Below are positions 1 through 8,180 of a stretch of 64,000 bases of DNA, piece by piece. Source of the stretch: Bacteroidales bacterium (GTDB lineage: Bacteria; Bacteroidota; Bacteroidia; Bacteroidales; UBA3663); contig JAFZBE010000047.1 of assembly GCA_017561935.1 (NCBI GenBank), positions 83,680-147,679 on the forward strand. The letters are read 5' to 3'. A program made the position numbers and the translations under genes. Every line of letters begins with the position of its first letter. Within the stretch, counting starts at the first letter, position 1. The notes under the pieces are model-generated. The model was not told the DNA's origin, searched no databases, and worked only from the letters and a program-made list of their open reading frames with translations.

Positions 1-44
1 TAAAGGGCCCATATGTCTTCGTATATGTATGTAAGGATAAGAAA

Positions 45-293
45 ATGAACAAGAACACATATCGTTATTTCATTCTGTCAAGAAGTATGGTCATTGAGTT
101 GATTTATATAGCACATAACTATTACGTAAATGTTTTTCATAAAAACGAAAAACTAGTAATGTCAGCGCCCGCTGGTTTTAATGTTAGTTGGTTGGAAGGG
201 AAACCAGAATTCTCTCCAAAAAATAAAACCCATTTTGGAAATCCTATCACTAAATCGTGTGAAAACGAGTGGAAGAACATTTGGGAAGAATAA
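45..293 (+). CDS. Hypothetical protein (82 aa)
   Basis: Short open frame with an ATG start and an ordinary composition, on the same strand as the 463-residue hypothetical gene that starts 75 bp downstream. A mildly hydrophobic stretch lies around residues 14-28; I see no clear signal peptide, catalytic motif or family signature. It may belong to the accessory region whose other part lies before the window. A second frame overlaps its 3' half (181-429), but this frame ends before the downstream gene and is the better candidate. Function unknown. Confidence 0.4.
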   Translation: MNKNTYRYFILSRSMVIELIYIAHNYYVNVFHKNEKLVMSAPAGFNVSWLEGKPEFSPKNKTHFGNPITKSCENEWKNIWEE

Positions 294-367
294 GTTATTA
301 TATATTATTCTGGATGGAATATTTGTTATTAAAAACTATGCTGCGGTTCTAGGATTATCAAAAGTAT

Positions 368-1759
368 ATGAGTGTTTGTGTATCTTTCAAAAAGGGAAAA
401 TCCATTCAACCAAAGGATTTATTCGATAAATTGATGAAGTATGGTGAAGCCATTATCATCACGTCTGATGAGTTCCCACATCTAAGGTTTGGCATTTATA
501 AGGAAAGCCTTCGTGGTGTCGAGGTTAATGATTGGGAAGATGAATATGAAGTCAGAATATGCACTTGTTCATCGCATGCCGATTATCGTCTGTTCGTTCT
601 CACTATTGATGCGCTTATGGATTTGTTGTCGGCTCCAGCATATGCTGAAGGAGATGACTCCCCTATCTACAATGCGTTCAAGACTTTCGATGCCGAATGG
701 ATTGAAAGAGAAATAATATCAGGTTGGAAGACGATTTGTACATTCTCCAAATATGAGGAAGCACCCGTCTTGTTCGGCCTATTTTTCAAATTCTGTGTCG
801 GGCCACATGTATTGAATTCTTTTGACATTAACATATGTAAGCCAGACTGTGCCAAATTCCAGAAACTTGAGCAATACCTTGTCGTTATACAGTGGGGTTT
901 TTCAAACTCGAAGAAGACGAAGACGAATCTGGCTATCCCCAGTTCTGACAACAAGGAAAAGTTAACGATTTCTTACATTGCTATTGAAAACAACAAACTG
1001 GATGATTTCGATTATGTTCAACAGGAATCACTATTTGGGATAGTTGACATGGACAATGACGATTCGGTAATCATTCGATTTGAAGATCTTCATAAGATTC
1101 TCGATGATGATAGCAATTTTGCCCGATTTGACGAATACCAGATAAGGCAATGTGGCATAGTGACGGTCGAAGAAGTGAGGGGGATGTTACAACGCGCAAA
1201 AAAATACGTTCCAGCAAATTTCTTCCAAAGCCCCACTCAGCCAGGTAGGGGATATGACGAAAAACAAAATACCTTCGTATTGATGTGGAATCCAGATACC
1301 TCGGCAATAACTATGGAACAGTATGTGGAAAACATCAGAACTTTTGGGGAAGAGAAGTTATATCTAAGCATCCATGATTGGAAGGAGGCCAAAATGGGTG
1401 ATCGATTCTATATAATCTGTACAGGCGATGATTATATGAGTGTCGTCATGTCAGGTACACTGGGTTCGCACCCCTACATTTCGCCTCTATACAAAGGAAA
1501 GGGAAAAAAGACCTATGTGGTCAATTTGTCGCCTAACATGATGTTGAATCCTCAGACGGCACCCCGCCTGACTGTCGAAGAATTGGAAGCCGTTGTGCCG
1601 GATTTCATGTGGCGTGGCGGTTATTCGGGAAGGTGTTTGTCGAAAGCTCAGGCTGAGGCTATGGAAAAACTATACTGCGTTTTTTTAAAGAAACTGGAGG
1701 AAGTGGAAGATGGTATCAATATACGCGTTAAGCACGTTATGGAAACCATCAGTGTATAA
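368..1759 (+). CDS. Hypothetical protein with DUF4299-like N-terminus and PUA-like C-terminal domain
   Basis: A 463-residue soluble protein without a signal peptide. The N-terminus (MSVCVSFKKGK) and following beta-rich region resemble DUF4299-type proteins. The C-terminal part, about residues 300-445, has a WNPDTS motif, an SIHDW motif, KMGDRFYII and a VVMSGTL strand. That is the pattern I associate with Bacteroidales proteins having a PUA/EVE-like beta-barrel (WNP, then a 'GDrf' strand). The two-domain reading is inference from remembered motifs. No catalytic residues were identified. It follows the 82-residue gene on the same strand. Confidence 0.6.
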   Translation: MSVCVSFKKGKSIQPKDLFDKLMKYGEAIIITSDEFPHLRFGIYKESLRGVEVNDWEDEYEVRICTCSSHADYRLFVLTIDALMDLLSAPAYAEGDDSPIYNAFKTFDAEWIEREIISGWKTICTFSKYEEAPVLFGLFFKFCVGPHVLNSFDINICKPDCAKFQKLEQYLVVIQWGFSNSKKTKTNLAIPSSDNKEKLTISYIAIENNKLDDFDYVQQESLFGIVDMDNDDSVIIRFEDLHKILDDDSNFARFDEYQIRQCGIVTVEEVRGMLQRAKKYVPANFFQSPTQPGRGYDEKQNTFVLMWNPDTSAITMEQYVENIRTFGEEKLYLSIHDWKEAKMGDRFYIICTGDDYMSVVMSGTLGSHPYISPLYKGKGKKTYVVNLSPNMMLNPQTAPRLTVEELEAVVPDFMWRGGYSGRCLSKAQAEAMEKLYCVFLKKLEEVEDGINIRVKHVMETISV

Positions 1760-1911
1760 ATTGTGATTGGAGGATCCTTTTACTCTTCGGATACGTGAAT
1801 GAAGCGAAAGGAGATGACGTCAGGAAGCGTCACACTTTGCTGGCGAGCAGTGTCTTCCCCTTTTAGAAGTCTATGATGGGCTGCCTATACTATTGATTGA
1901 GCGATAAACAC

Positions 1912-1940
1912 AAAAAAAACTCCCGCCTTGTGGGCGGGAG
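1912..1940 (-). terminator. Intrinsic terminator for the small minus-strand gene
   Basis: An 8-bp GC stem (1920-1927 with 1933-1940, loop TTGTG) is preceded on the plus strand by eight A residues at 1912-1919, which read as a U-tract on the minus strand. It lies 50 bp beyond the stop codon of the minus-strand gene at 1992-2237. The rest of the 232-bp gap after position 1759 shows no convincing gene. Confidence 0.8.
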
Positions 1941-1991
1941 CTGTAGCCATTATAACTAAAAAATGGATTTAGGCTGATAGGGGAAAGCTTG

Positions 1992-2237
1992 TCATGTGAA
2001 GGGGACATTCAGGTAGAAGTCGCCAGCTTTTGCATTAAAAGAGGAATTGCCGAACTGCCATTCGCCGGTCTCGACAGTCAGATATCTGACATAGTCGGGG
2101 GTGTAGCGATAGATGTATCGGTTGTTTGTTCGAGACATTTCAAGTTTTCCGACTCTCTGTGTAGGTGTTTTGCCTAACTTTGAAAAAATGAATCCTGTGG
2201 CTAAGCCTAGAGGAACCCATCCTATTCGATTTTCCAT
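1992..2237 (-). CDS. Small hypothetical protein (81 aa)
   Basis: ATG-initiated frame of 81 residues. It is supported by a canonical Bacteroidota promoter upstream and an intrinsic terminator downstream, so it probably forms a single-gene transcript. The N-terminus has a short glycine-rich hydrophobic segment (GWVPLGLATGFIFSK). The remainder is Tyr/Arg/Thr rich, with a central YIYRYTPDYVRYL stretch. I recognise no family. The two flanking signals are the main reason to accept it as a gene. Confidence 0.6.
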   Translation of the reverse strand: MENRIGWVPLGLATGFIFSKLGKTPTQRVGKLEMSRTNNRYIYRYTPDYVRYLTVETGEWQFGNSSFNAKAGDFYLNVPFT

Positions 2238-2321
2238 GTTACATTAATTTAAAATCGTGTCCGTTACTGACTGGTACCGAACGGACGGTGTTGAGGTTTG
2301 TTAATCATGTATTATGCGGTG

Positions 2322-2353
2322 CAAATATAAGAATATTTCTCTATGAATCCAAA
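2322..2353 (-). promoter_or_regulatory. Promoter of the 81-aa minus-strand gene
   Basis: On the minus strand TATATTTG (2329-2322) matches the Bacteroidota -7 box TAnnTTTG. A TTTG at 2353-2350 is exactly 20 nt upstream, the usual -33 spacing. It is divergent from the promoter of the MEMO/AMMECR1 gene, about 40 bp away. Confidence 0.75.
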
Positions 2354-2391
2354 TTATTTGGTTTGTTTTTAACAAATTTATTCGAAAAATG

Positions 2392-2423
2392 TTTGCATCG
2401 AACGGAAATTTATGTTATATTTG
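2392..2423 (+). promoter_or_regulatory. Promoter of the AmmeMemoRadiSam genes
   Basis: TTTG at 2392-2395 and TATATTTG at 2416-2423 are spaced by 20 nt, a perfect -33/-7 Bacteroidota promoter. An in-frame ATG at 2412 overlaps the -7 box, so it cannot be the start of the transcribed gene. The next in-frame ATG, at 2457, is the likely start. Confidence 0.8.
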
Positions 2424-2456
2424 CACTCGAATTACCAATATTTAGCGTTGAAGCAC

Positions 2457-3998
2457 ATGAAAAAGTGGCTCTTCACATTGTTCATCTTTTTAATCGCAAC
2501 TACTATGGAAGGCAAGATCAGACGTCCGGCTGTGGCTGGACAATTCTACGCAGGTGGTCAGAAACAACTGCTTGCCGATGTCAACAATTGTTTCGAAGCA
2601 TGCAAGGACATACGGCCGATGCCGCGTGTGCAGGCTGTCATCGTGCCTCATGCAGGATATGTATTCTCGGGAGCGACAGCAGCCTCGGCTTTCAGCTGCA
2701 TCGATCCAGCCACCCAATATGAACACATCTTCCTGCTGGGCCCCAGTCATCATGTTTATCTCGACAAGGCTTCGGTAGAAGCGGAGTACGATGCCTACAA
2801 TACGCCCTTAGGGAATGTGAAGGTGGATAAGGAACTCGGACAGCAGATCATTTCGTCGAACACCGTTTTTACCTGCGATGAGCGTGCGCACAACAAGGAG
2901 CATTGTCTGGAGGTGCAACTTCCTTTGCTGCAGGGACATTTCATGGAGATGCCTCCCATCGTACCTATCGTCATTGCGACGCAGAACTGGCAGAAATTGC
3001 AGGAGATTGCTGAAGCCCTGTTGCCTTACTTCAACGAGAAGAATCTCTTTGTGATAAGCAGTGATTTCTCGCACTATCCGTCGTACAAGGATGCACAGAA
3101 GGTGGATGGTGCCACGGGCGATGCCATCAAGACGGGTAGCGTTTTAAAGTTTATCGAAGCGCTTGAGAAGAACGAGAATATGGGCATCCGCAATCTGGCT
3201 ACCAGTGCCTGTGGCGAGGCAGCCATCGCCGTGCTCCTGATGATGTGCGAGGATAGCAAGGGAATACAGATACACCACATCCGCTACTGCAATTCGGGTG
3301 ATTCGGATTATGGAGGACACGATCGCGTGGTGGGCTATCATTCATTCTCCTTTACCAGGGAGGAGAAGGGCGCACGTGTGCCTACCGTGCCTGCGTTTGA
3401 GGAAGAAGCCTCACCCCAGTCCTCTCCTAAAAGAGAGGGGGCAAAAGACGGGGATGAGACATCGGGGTTCCAGTTGTCGGACGATGAGAAGGCTATGCTC
3501 AAGAAGATTGCCTACGAATCTATTCGCCTCTCCTTTTACGGCAAGACCTACAAGCCGGAGAATCTCTCGCCTACCTTGAAGATGAAATGTGGCGCCTTTG
3601 TGAGCCTGCATAAACATGGAAGGCTGAGGGGCTGCATCGGACATTTTGGCGAGGATCATTCCCTGGGCGAGATAGTCGCCCAAATGGCGAGGGCTGCGGC
3701 TTTCGAGGATCCGCGCTTCAACAGTGTACGGGAGTCGGAGCTTGATGACATCGACATCGAGATTTCGGTGCTCACGCCGATGAGGCGGATCAAGAGCCTC
3801 GACGAATTCGTGTTGGGCAAACATGGCATCTATATCCGCAAGGGCTGGCGTTCGGGGACTTATCTGCCACAAGTGGCTGACGAGGTGAACTGGACGAAGG
3901 AGGAGTTCGTCTCGCACTGCGCTGCCGAAAAGGCCGGCATCGGCTGGAATGGGTGGAAGGATGCCGAGCTTTATGTGTATGAGGCGATCGTGTTTTAG
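2457..3998 (+). CDS. AmmeMemoRadiSam system protein B-A fusion (MEMO1-AMMECR1)
   Basis: A 513-residue fusion. Residues about 20-300 are a MEMO1 domain with the expected metal-site residues: H65 in PHAGY, H98/H99 in GPSHH, D203 and H206 in SSDFSHY, and C252 in the SACG motif. Residues about 340-513 are an AMMECR1 domain (KCGAFVSLHKHGRLRGCIG). The N-terminus is hydrophobic (KKWLFTLFIFLIA) and could be a signal or anchor, which is unusual for MEMO proteins. The linker (about 318-335) is encoded by a palindromic repeat inserted in frame. The radical SAM partner starts 77 bp downstream. The biochemical role of the system is not established; the fusion and pairing are directly visible. Confidence 0.9.
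   Translation: MKKWLFTLFIFLIATTMEGKIRRPAVAGQFYAGGQKQLLADVNNCFEACKDIRPMPRVQAVIVPHAGYVFSGATAASAFSCIDPATQYEHIFLLGPSHHVYLDKASVEAEYDAYNTPLGNVKVDKELGQQIISSNTVFTCDERAHNKEHCLEVQLPLLQGHFMEMPPIVPIVIATQNWQKLQEIAEALLPYFNEKNLFVISSDFSHYPSYKDAQKVDGATGDAIKTGSVLKFIEALEKNENMGIRNLATSACGEAAIAVLLMMCEDSKGIQIHHIRYCNSGDSDYGGHDRVVGYHSFSFTREEKGARVPTVPAFEEEASPQSSPKREGAKDGDETSGFQLSDDEKAMLKKIAYESIRLSFYGKTYKPENLSPTLKMKCGAFVSLHKHGRLRGCIGHFGEDHSLGEIVAQMARAAAFEDPRFNSVRESELDDIDIEISVLTPMRRIKSLDEFVLGKHGIYIRKGWRSGTYLPQVADEVNWTKEEFVSHCAAEKAGIGWNGWKDAELYVYEAIVF
3408..3456. repeat. In-frame palindromic repeat element (copy 1)
   Basis: A 6-bp perfect stem, CCTCTC (3421-3426) with GAGAGG (3433-3438), is flanked by GCCTCACCCC on one side and GGGGGC on the other. 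It lies inside the coding sequence at the junction of the MEMO1 and AMMECR1 domains. On the minus strand it reads like the element at 46290-46332 inside the rRNA methyltransferase gene: stem, then GGGG-type arm, then GAGGCTT. It keeps the frame open. Confidence 0.6.
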
Positions 3999-4009
3999 CA
4001 GAGAGAGCC

Positions 4010-4070
4010 CCTAGATACTCTAGCTCATCTAGTAGTCTAGATAGTCTAGAGATTCTAGAAAATCTAGAAG
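4010..4070. repeat. CTAG-rich tract upstream of the radical SAM gene
   Basis: Seven CTAG tetranucleotides occur in about 60 bp, mostly as TCTAGA or TCTAG variants spaced 7-10 bp apart. They fill the 77-bp gap between the MEMO1-AMMECR1 gene and the radical SAM gene. A shorter tract of the same type precedes sufS. Confidence 0.75.
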
Positions 4071-4075
4071 AAAAG

Positions 4076-4942
4076 ATGAAAGAGTGCAGATATTATGAGA
4101 AGCAGGATGATGGGCGGGTGAAGTGCCTGCTTTGTCCCCATGGATGCATCACGGGGGAGGGGCAGCATGGGCTGTGCGGGAGCCGAAGGAACAAGGGAGG
4201 CGTGATGGTGAGTGACGTCTATGGCAAGCCGTGTTCGTTGGCCGATGATCCCATCGAAAAGAAGCCACTCAATCGTTTCCATCCTGGCACACGTTGTCTG
4301 TCGCTGGCCTGCACGGGCTGCAACTTCCGGTGCTTGAATTGCCAGAACCATGAGATTTCGCAGGCTTTGCCCAACGAGGTCGATTATTACGCATTGTCTC
4401 CGCAACAAATCGTTGAGCTGGCTATGCAGCATCACATCCCAGGCATAGCCTACACCTACACCGAACCGCTCACCTATATCGAATATATCGCTGATATCGC
4501 CACCTTGGCCCATGAGCATGGCCTATGGAACATCCTCGTCTCGGCAGGATTTATCAACCAGGAGCCGATGCGGGACCTGGCTCCGCTCATCGATGCTGCC
4601 AACATCGACTTAAAATCGTTCTCGGACGACATCTATCGACGCGTGAGTGGAGGACATCTGCAGCCCGTACTCGATACGCTGCAGATACTGCATGAGGCGG
4701 GCACACATCTCGAGATCACAAACCTGCTGATTCCCGAAGTGAACGACGACATGGACATGATACGGCGAATGTGCCAGTGGCTCGTCGAGCATAATATGCA
4801 GGACTGTCCGCTCCACTTCAGCCGCTTCTTCCCCCGTTACAAGATGCGGGACAGCTACCCCACACCGAAAAACACCCTCCTCAAAGCACGTGATATTGCG
4901 CTTGAGGAGGGCATCAAGTGGGTGTATCTTGGAAATATTTGA
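4076..4942 (+). CDS. amrS: AmmeMemoRadiSam system radical SAM enzyme
   Basis: A 288-residue radical SAM protein. The 4Fe-4S motif CNFRCLNC is at C82, C86 and C89 (CxxxCxxC). An N-terminal cysteine cluster (C17, C20, C24, C34) is typical of this subgroup and may bind a second metal. It also has the family's TRCLSLACTGC context and the IPGIAYTYTEP segment. It follows the MEMO1-AMMECR1 fusion in the same orientation, which is the genomic signature that names the system. The substrate is unknown. Its stop codon abuts the stop codon of the convergent pectate lyase gene with no base between, so there is no separate terminator. Confidence 0.92.
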   Translation: MKECRYYEKQDDGRVKCLLCPHGCITGEGQHGLCGSRRNKGGVMVSDVYGKPCSLADDPIEKKPLNRFHPGTRCLSLACTGCNFRCLNCQNHEISQALPNEVDYYALSPQQIVELAMQHHIPGIAYTYTEPLTYIEYIADIATLAHEHGLWNILVSAGFINQEPMRDLAPLIDAANIDLKSFSDDIYRRVSGGHLQPVLDTLQILHEAGTHLEITNLLIPEVNDDMDMIRRMCQWLVEHNMQDCPLHFSRFFPRYKMRDSYPTPKNTLLKARDIALEEGIKWVYLGNI

Positions 4943-7900
4943 TTACTTCATCTTGATTGTTCCGTCCTGAATGACCATTCCACTATGGTTGCTATTGACT
5001 CTTTGACCCCATAGATTATAGGAGGGAGAATTGGAAAGGGGATGGGTGTCGGGATGAACTTCAGAGATGCCTTCTTCGTCGCTTGGCCACATCTTGAGGG
5101 CATAGATCAGCATGTCGCCTGTGGTAGCAATGATTTTTACCGTGCTGAGGTGATTGGGATTCACTTCAGCCTCGACTACGTTCGAAGCCACATTCTTGCC
5201 TTTAGCGTCAGGGCCGACAACGATCTCAGCCTCACCTGTTTCTACATCGGTGACGGTGACTGTGAGGTTGGTGGCTGCTCCTCCCGTGCCGCTGTAGTAG
5301 AACTTCACGCGTTTACATGCCTGGAGGAAGTAGGTCATGTTCTTCTCGGTGCCCACTACGTAGGAATAGCTTGAGCCATCGCTGCCCATAGGTACGAAGG
5401 GATAGACTCTCTCGTCGGTCACCGGGTCGATGAACGCGCGGATGCCGCTGGCCGCATTCTTAGCCTGCACCTCGTTGGCCGAGGGGTTGTAGTACTTCAT
5501 CCACTGGTCATATCCGTCGCGTATCTGCACCTTGTTCTTGTTGCCCTTCACGCCCTCGGTGTCGAGGAAGATGCAGTCGGGCGAAAGCAGGAGCTGCCAT
5601 TCGTAGCCTTCGGTAGCCACGGGTTTGTAATAAATGGTGTCGGCGGGAGCAGACTTGTAGAGGCGTACAGCATTCAGTGTACTGTTCCCGTCGGTGAGAG
5701 GCGCATCGAGGGCGAAGGTTTGGTTGAAGTCGAGCATGTGTGTGACAAGCGAGAGGGCACCTGTCGCACTCTTGTATTCCAATCTTGCCATCGCACACTC
5801 CTTTAAATAATAGGTCATGGCATCGTCCTTGCGGCTGATCCATGAGCAGTACATGTCCTTGACCTGTGTCGAACCGTAGTCGCCTACGGTGCCAAGGCTG
5901 TCGGTGAAGAGCACTGAAGCGACGGTGAGGTATTCGCAGTCATAGCCAGGAGTCGAGATGGGCGAATGGTACTGTCCGCTGGGACGGTTGGTTTCGACGA
6001 TGTCGGCATCGGTAGCCGTGAAGGTGATATAGTCGATGTGGGCTCGACTCTCGTTGAGGCCGCCATTGACATAGCCAGCCACGAAGTCGATGCGGATGGG
6101 ATCGCCCTTACGGAGATAGACGGTGTGGCGCGTCTGACGCGTGCTGAACTTGTATTCCTGGTCACTGGTGAGCCATGCGTCGATGAGCTTATCGCCCACG
6201 GTAACACCGATGAGGTTGGGTCCGAGGGTCTGGTCGTAGGATGTGGTCGAGATGGCATAGGTGCCATCCTCACCATCCCAGATGCCCATCAAAGCACCGG
6301 GACCCTGATCGCCAACGGTGGCAGCATAGCTTGATGCGCCGCCAAGGTTCTCAAAGAAGGCGATGCCCGAGCGGTACATCAACTCGGCCTCGTTCTTGCC
6401 CGGGAGCAATGCCCTGGCTGGAGTTGAGAATGACCATACGTCGCCAGTCTGCTCCGTGCCGTCGGCCTTCACCGCATCCACGCGCCAGTAGTAGGTCTTG
6501 CCCAACAGGAAGTCGTACTTCGTGCTTGTCAGCGCAGTGATCTGGTCGATGAGGGCGAGTGCGTCGGCCGTCTCGCCTACATATACCTTATAGCTCGTAG
6601 CATCGAAGGCGGGACACCACGAGAGCTGCATGTTGGTACAGAAGGTAGACGATGAAGATGGCCAGCGGAGCCACGGACGAGTATCACCATCGGCGGGATA
6701 AGGCTTTGTCGGAACTGCGGCAGCCGTGGTGAACTGTGAGATAGGCGATGAATGCTCGGAGCCATCGACGGTGACGATGACTTGCCAATAATAGGTCGTC
6801 AGGGGTTGGAGCTCGATATCGTCGGCCGCAGTCTCGACAAGATTGTCGCGCTCGGTGCCGATGAGCACACGGGCAGCAGTCACGCCCTCGATGCTGCCCC
6901 ATGTGAGGCGGCGGGTGACCGACACGTCGATAGCGCCATTGCCCGGATTGAGGATGGGCTCGTATTCGATGCCTTCCTTGGGACCCACGCCATCGGGTGT
7001 GGTAGCAGGGACATCCTGGGTGTCGTTGAGGTCGAAACTATAATTATAATAGGAAAGAGGGCTGTAGCTGATGTCGGTGAACCGTTGGGAATAGTTGTTG
7101 CCGGGATTGCCTTTGGCGAAGAAGGAGTTGCGGTCGGTGAGATAGCCGCAGTAGGGTAGGACATCGGAGTACTGGTTGTTGAATGGGTGGTTGGCCGTGA
7201 CGGTGAAGTAGTTGTTCTCGGAAAGCACCTGTGCCTGCGAGTGGAAGCCGATGCAGTAGCTTGAGATGTCGGTCCAATAGCAGTTATAAACATGGGCGCG
7301 ACCGTAGCCGATGCGCGGATTGCGCTGCACGTTGTTGGCAAACCAGCAGTGAGCGTAGGTGACGTGTTCGCGGCCATAGTCCTCGAAGTGGCAGGTGCCC
7401 GAATTGACGATCGACACCTTGTCGTGGTCATGCAGCTTGGTCCAGCTGCACGTCATGTAGTCGGAGCCGAGGGTGAAGTCGAGCAGTCCGTCGTAGGAGT
7501 TGGAGAGGTCGCAGTGGTCGATCCAGATATGGTGACAACCACGCATGGCGAAGCCGTCCTCACGTCCCTTAGTGAGGATGATGTTGCGGAAGATGACGTT
7601 GCTCTGGTTCTTCATGTCGATGCAGATGCCATTGAGCGCCTTGCCGGCACCGGCACCGATGATGGTCTTGTTGGAACCTACCGATATGACATCGTTGAGA
7701 TCCTCCATGCCGCCACCTGTGATGTCGGCGTCGAGGATGATGACGTAAGGGGCAGGGCCCTGCACGTACCGTTCGAAGTCGGCACGCGTGCTGACACGCA
7801 CCACGGGGCCTGTGCCGCCGCCGGTGATGCCGTCGTTGCCAAGATCGGAATAGTTGACAAAGCCCATTGGGCCATTGCCAAGTTGTGCCACGGCCATCGC

Positions 7901-7945
7901 CGTGCTACAGATGAGGAGCGTGATGCTTGCGAAAAGGGTTTTCAT
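4943..7945 (-). CDS. Secreted polysaccharide lyase family 1 (pectate lyase) with accessory domains
   Basis: A 1000-residue exported protein with signal peptide MKTLFASITLLICSTAMAVA. Residues about 25-290 form a right-handed beta-helix PL1 domain (WIDHCDLSNSYDGLLD, then GREHVTYAHCWFANNVQRNPRIGYGRAHVYNCYW), which cleaves pectate/polygalacturonate by beta-elimination. It is followed by two fibronectin-like repeats with the TYYWQV and TYYWRVDAV patterns (about 330-510). A beta-sandwich module resembling carbohydrate-binding modules lies at about 515-655. The end (YNLWGQRVNSNHSG...IQDGTIKMK) resembles the short C-terminal motif common on Prevotella surface proteins, which may direct export or anchoring. 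It faces two xylan-type enzymes transcribed divergently. Confidence 0.9.
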   Translation of the reverse strand: MKTLFASITLLICSTAMAVAQLGNGPMGFVNYSDLGNDGITGGGTGPVVRVSTRADFERYVQGPAPYVIILDADITGGGMEDLNDVISVGSNKTIIGAGAGKALNGICIDMKNQSNVIFRNIILTKGREDGFAMRGCHHIWIDHCDLSNSYDGLLDFTLGSDYMTCSWTKLHDHDKVSIVNSGTCHFEDYGREHVTYAHCWFANNVQRNPRIGYGRAHVYNCYWTDISSYCIGFHSQAQVLSENNYFTVTANHPFNNQYSDVLPYCGYLTDRNSFFAKGNPGNNYSQRFTDISYSPLSYYNYSFDLNDTQDVPATTPDGVGPKEGIEYEPILNPGNGAIDVSVTRRLTWGSIEGVTAARVLIGTERDNLVETAADDIELQPLTTYYWQVIVTVDGSEHSSPISQFTTAAAVPTKPYPADGDTRPWLRWPSSSSTFCTNMQLSWCPAFDATSYKVYVGETADALALIDQITALTSTKYDFLLGKTYYWRVDAVKADGTEQTGDVWSFSTPARALLPGKNEAELMYRSGIAFFENLGGASSYAATVGDQGPGALMGIWDGEDGTYAISTTSYDQTLGPNLIGVTVGDKLIDAWLTSDQEYKFSTRQTRHTVYLRKGDPIRIDFVAGYVNGGLNESRAHIDYITFTATDADIVETNRPSGQYHSPISTPGYDCEYLTVASVLFTDSLGTVGDYGSTQVKDMYCSWISRKDDAMTYYLKECAMARLEYKSATGALSLVTHMLDFNQTFALDAPLTDGNSTLNAVRLYKSAPADTIYYKPVATEGYEWQLLLSPDCIFLDTEGVKGNKNKVQIRDGYDQWMKYYNPSANEVQAKNAASGIRAFIDPVTDERVYPFVPMGSDGSSYSYVVGTEKNMTYFLQACKRVKFYYSGTGGAATNLTVTVTDVETGEAEIVVGPDAKGKNVASNVVEAEVNPNHLSTVKIIATTGDMLIYALKMWPSDEEGISEVHPDTHPLSNSPSYNLWGQRVNSNHSGMVIQDGTIKMK

Positions 7946-7991
7946 GACAGTGTGCGTTTAAGAAAAAGGTCTGAAAGAAGAGTTTGCGCTG

Positions 7992-7999
7992 CAAATATA
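7992..7999 (-). promoter_or_regulatory. -7 box of the pectate lyase gene
   Basis: TATATTTG on the minus strand (7999-7992) lies about 47 nt upstream of the ATG at 7945. The expected -33 position has CTTG (8023-8020) instead of TTTG, an acceptable variant. Confidence 0.65.
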
Positions 8000-8079
8000 G
8001 CGAATAATCTGATAACGTGCAAGAAAAATGGATGAAAATGTGTGGATTTATTCGTTTTTTAGGGAAAATATGGAGATTG

Positions 8080-8111
8080 TTTGGCAGATTGAGAAATATT
8101 AATTACCTTTG
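8080..8111 (+). promoter_or_regulatory. Promoter of the SASA-type esterase gene
   Basis: TTTG at 8080-8083 and TACCTTTG at 8104-8111 are spaced 20 nt apart, a full Bacteroidota promoter. It is divergent from the pectate lyase promoter and about 70 nt upstream of the esterase ATG. The GH115 gene 86 bp after the esterase has no promoter of its own that I can see, so the two may be co-transcribed. Confidence 0.75.
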
Positions 8112-8180
8112 CAGCAAGCATTTTAAGACACACTTGATTTACTTTCTATTTGACTCCTTTTTAACTGTAACACTACTGTC

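Noticed and set aside
7292-8035. 247-codon plus-strand frame
   Set aside because: Antisense to the PL1 lyase signal and catalytic region; it also crosses the lyase promoter.
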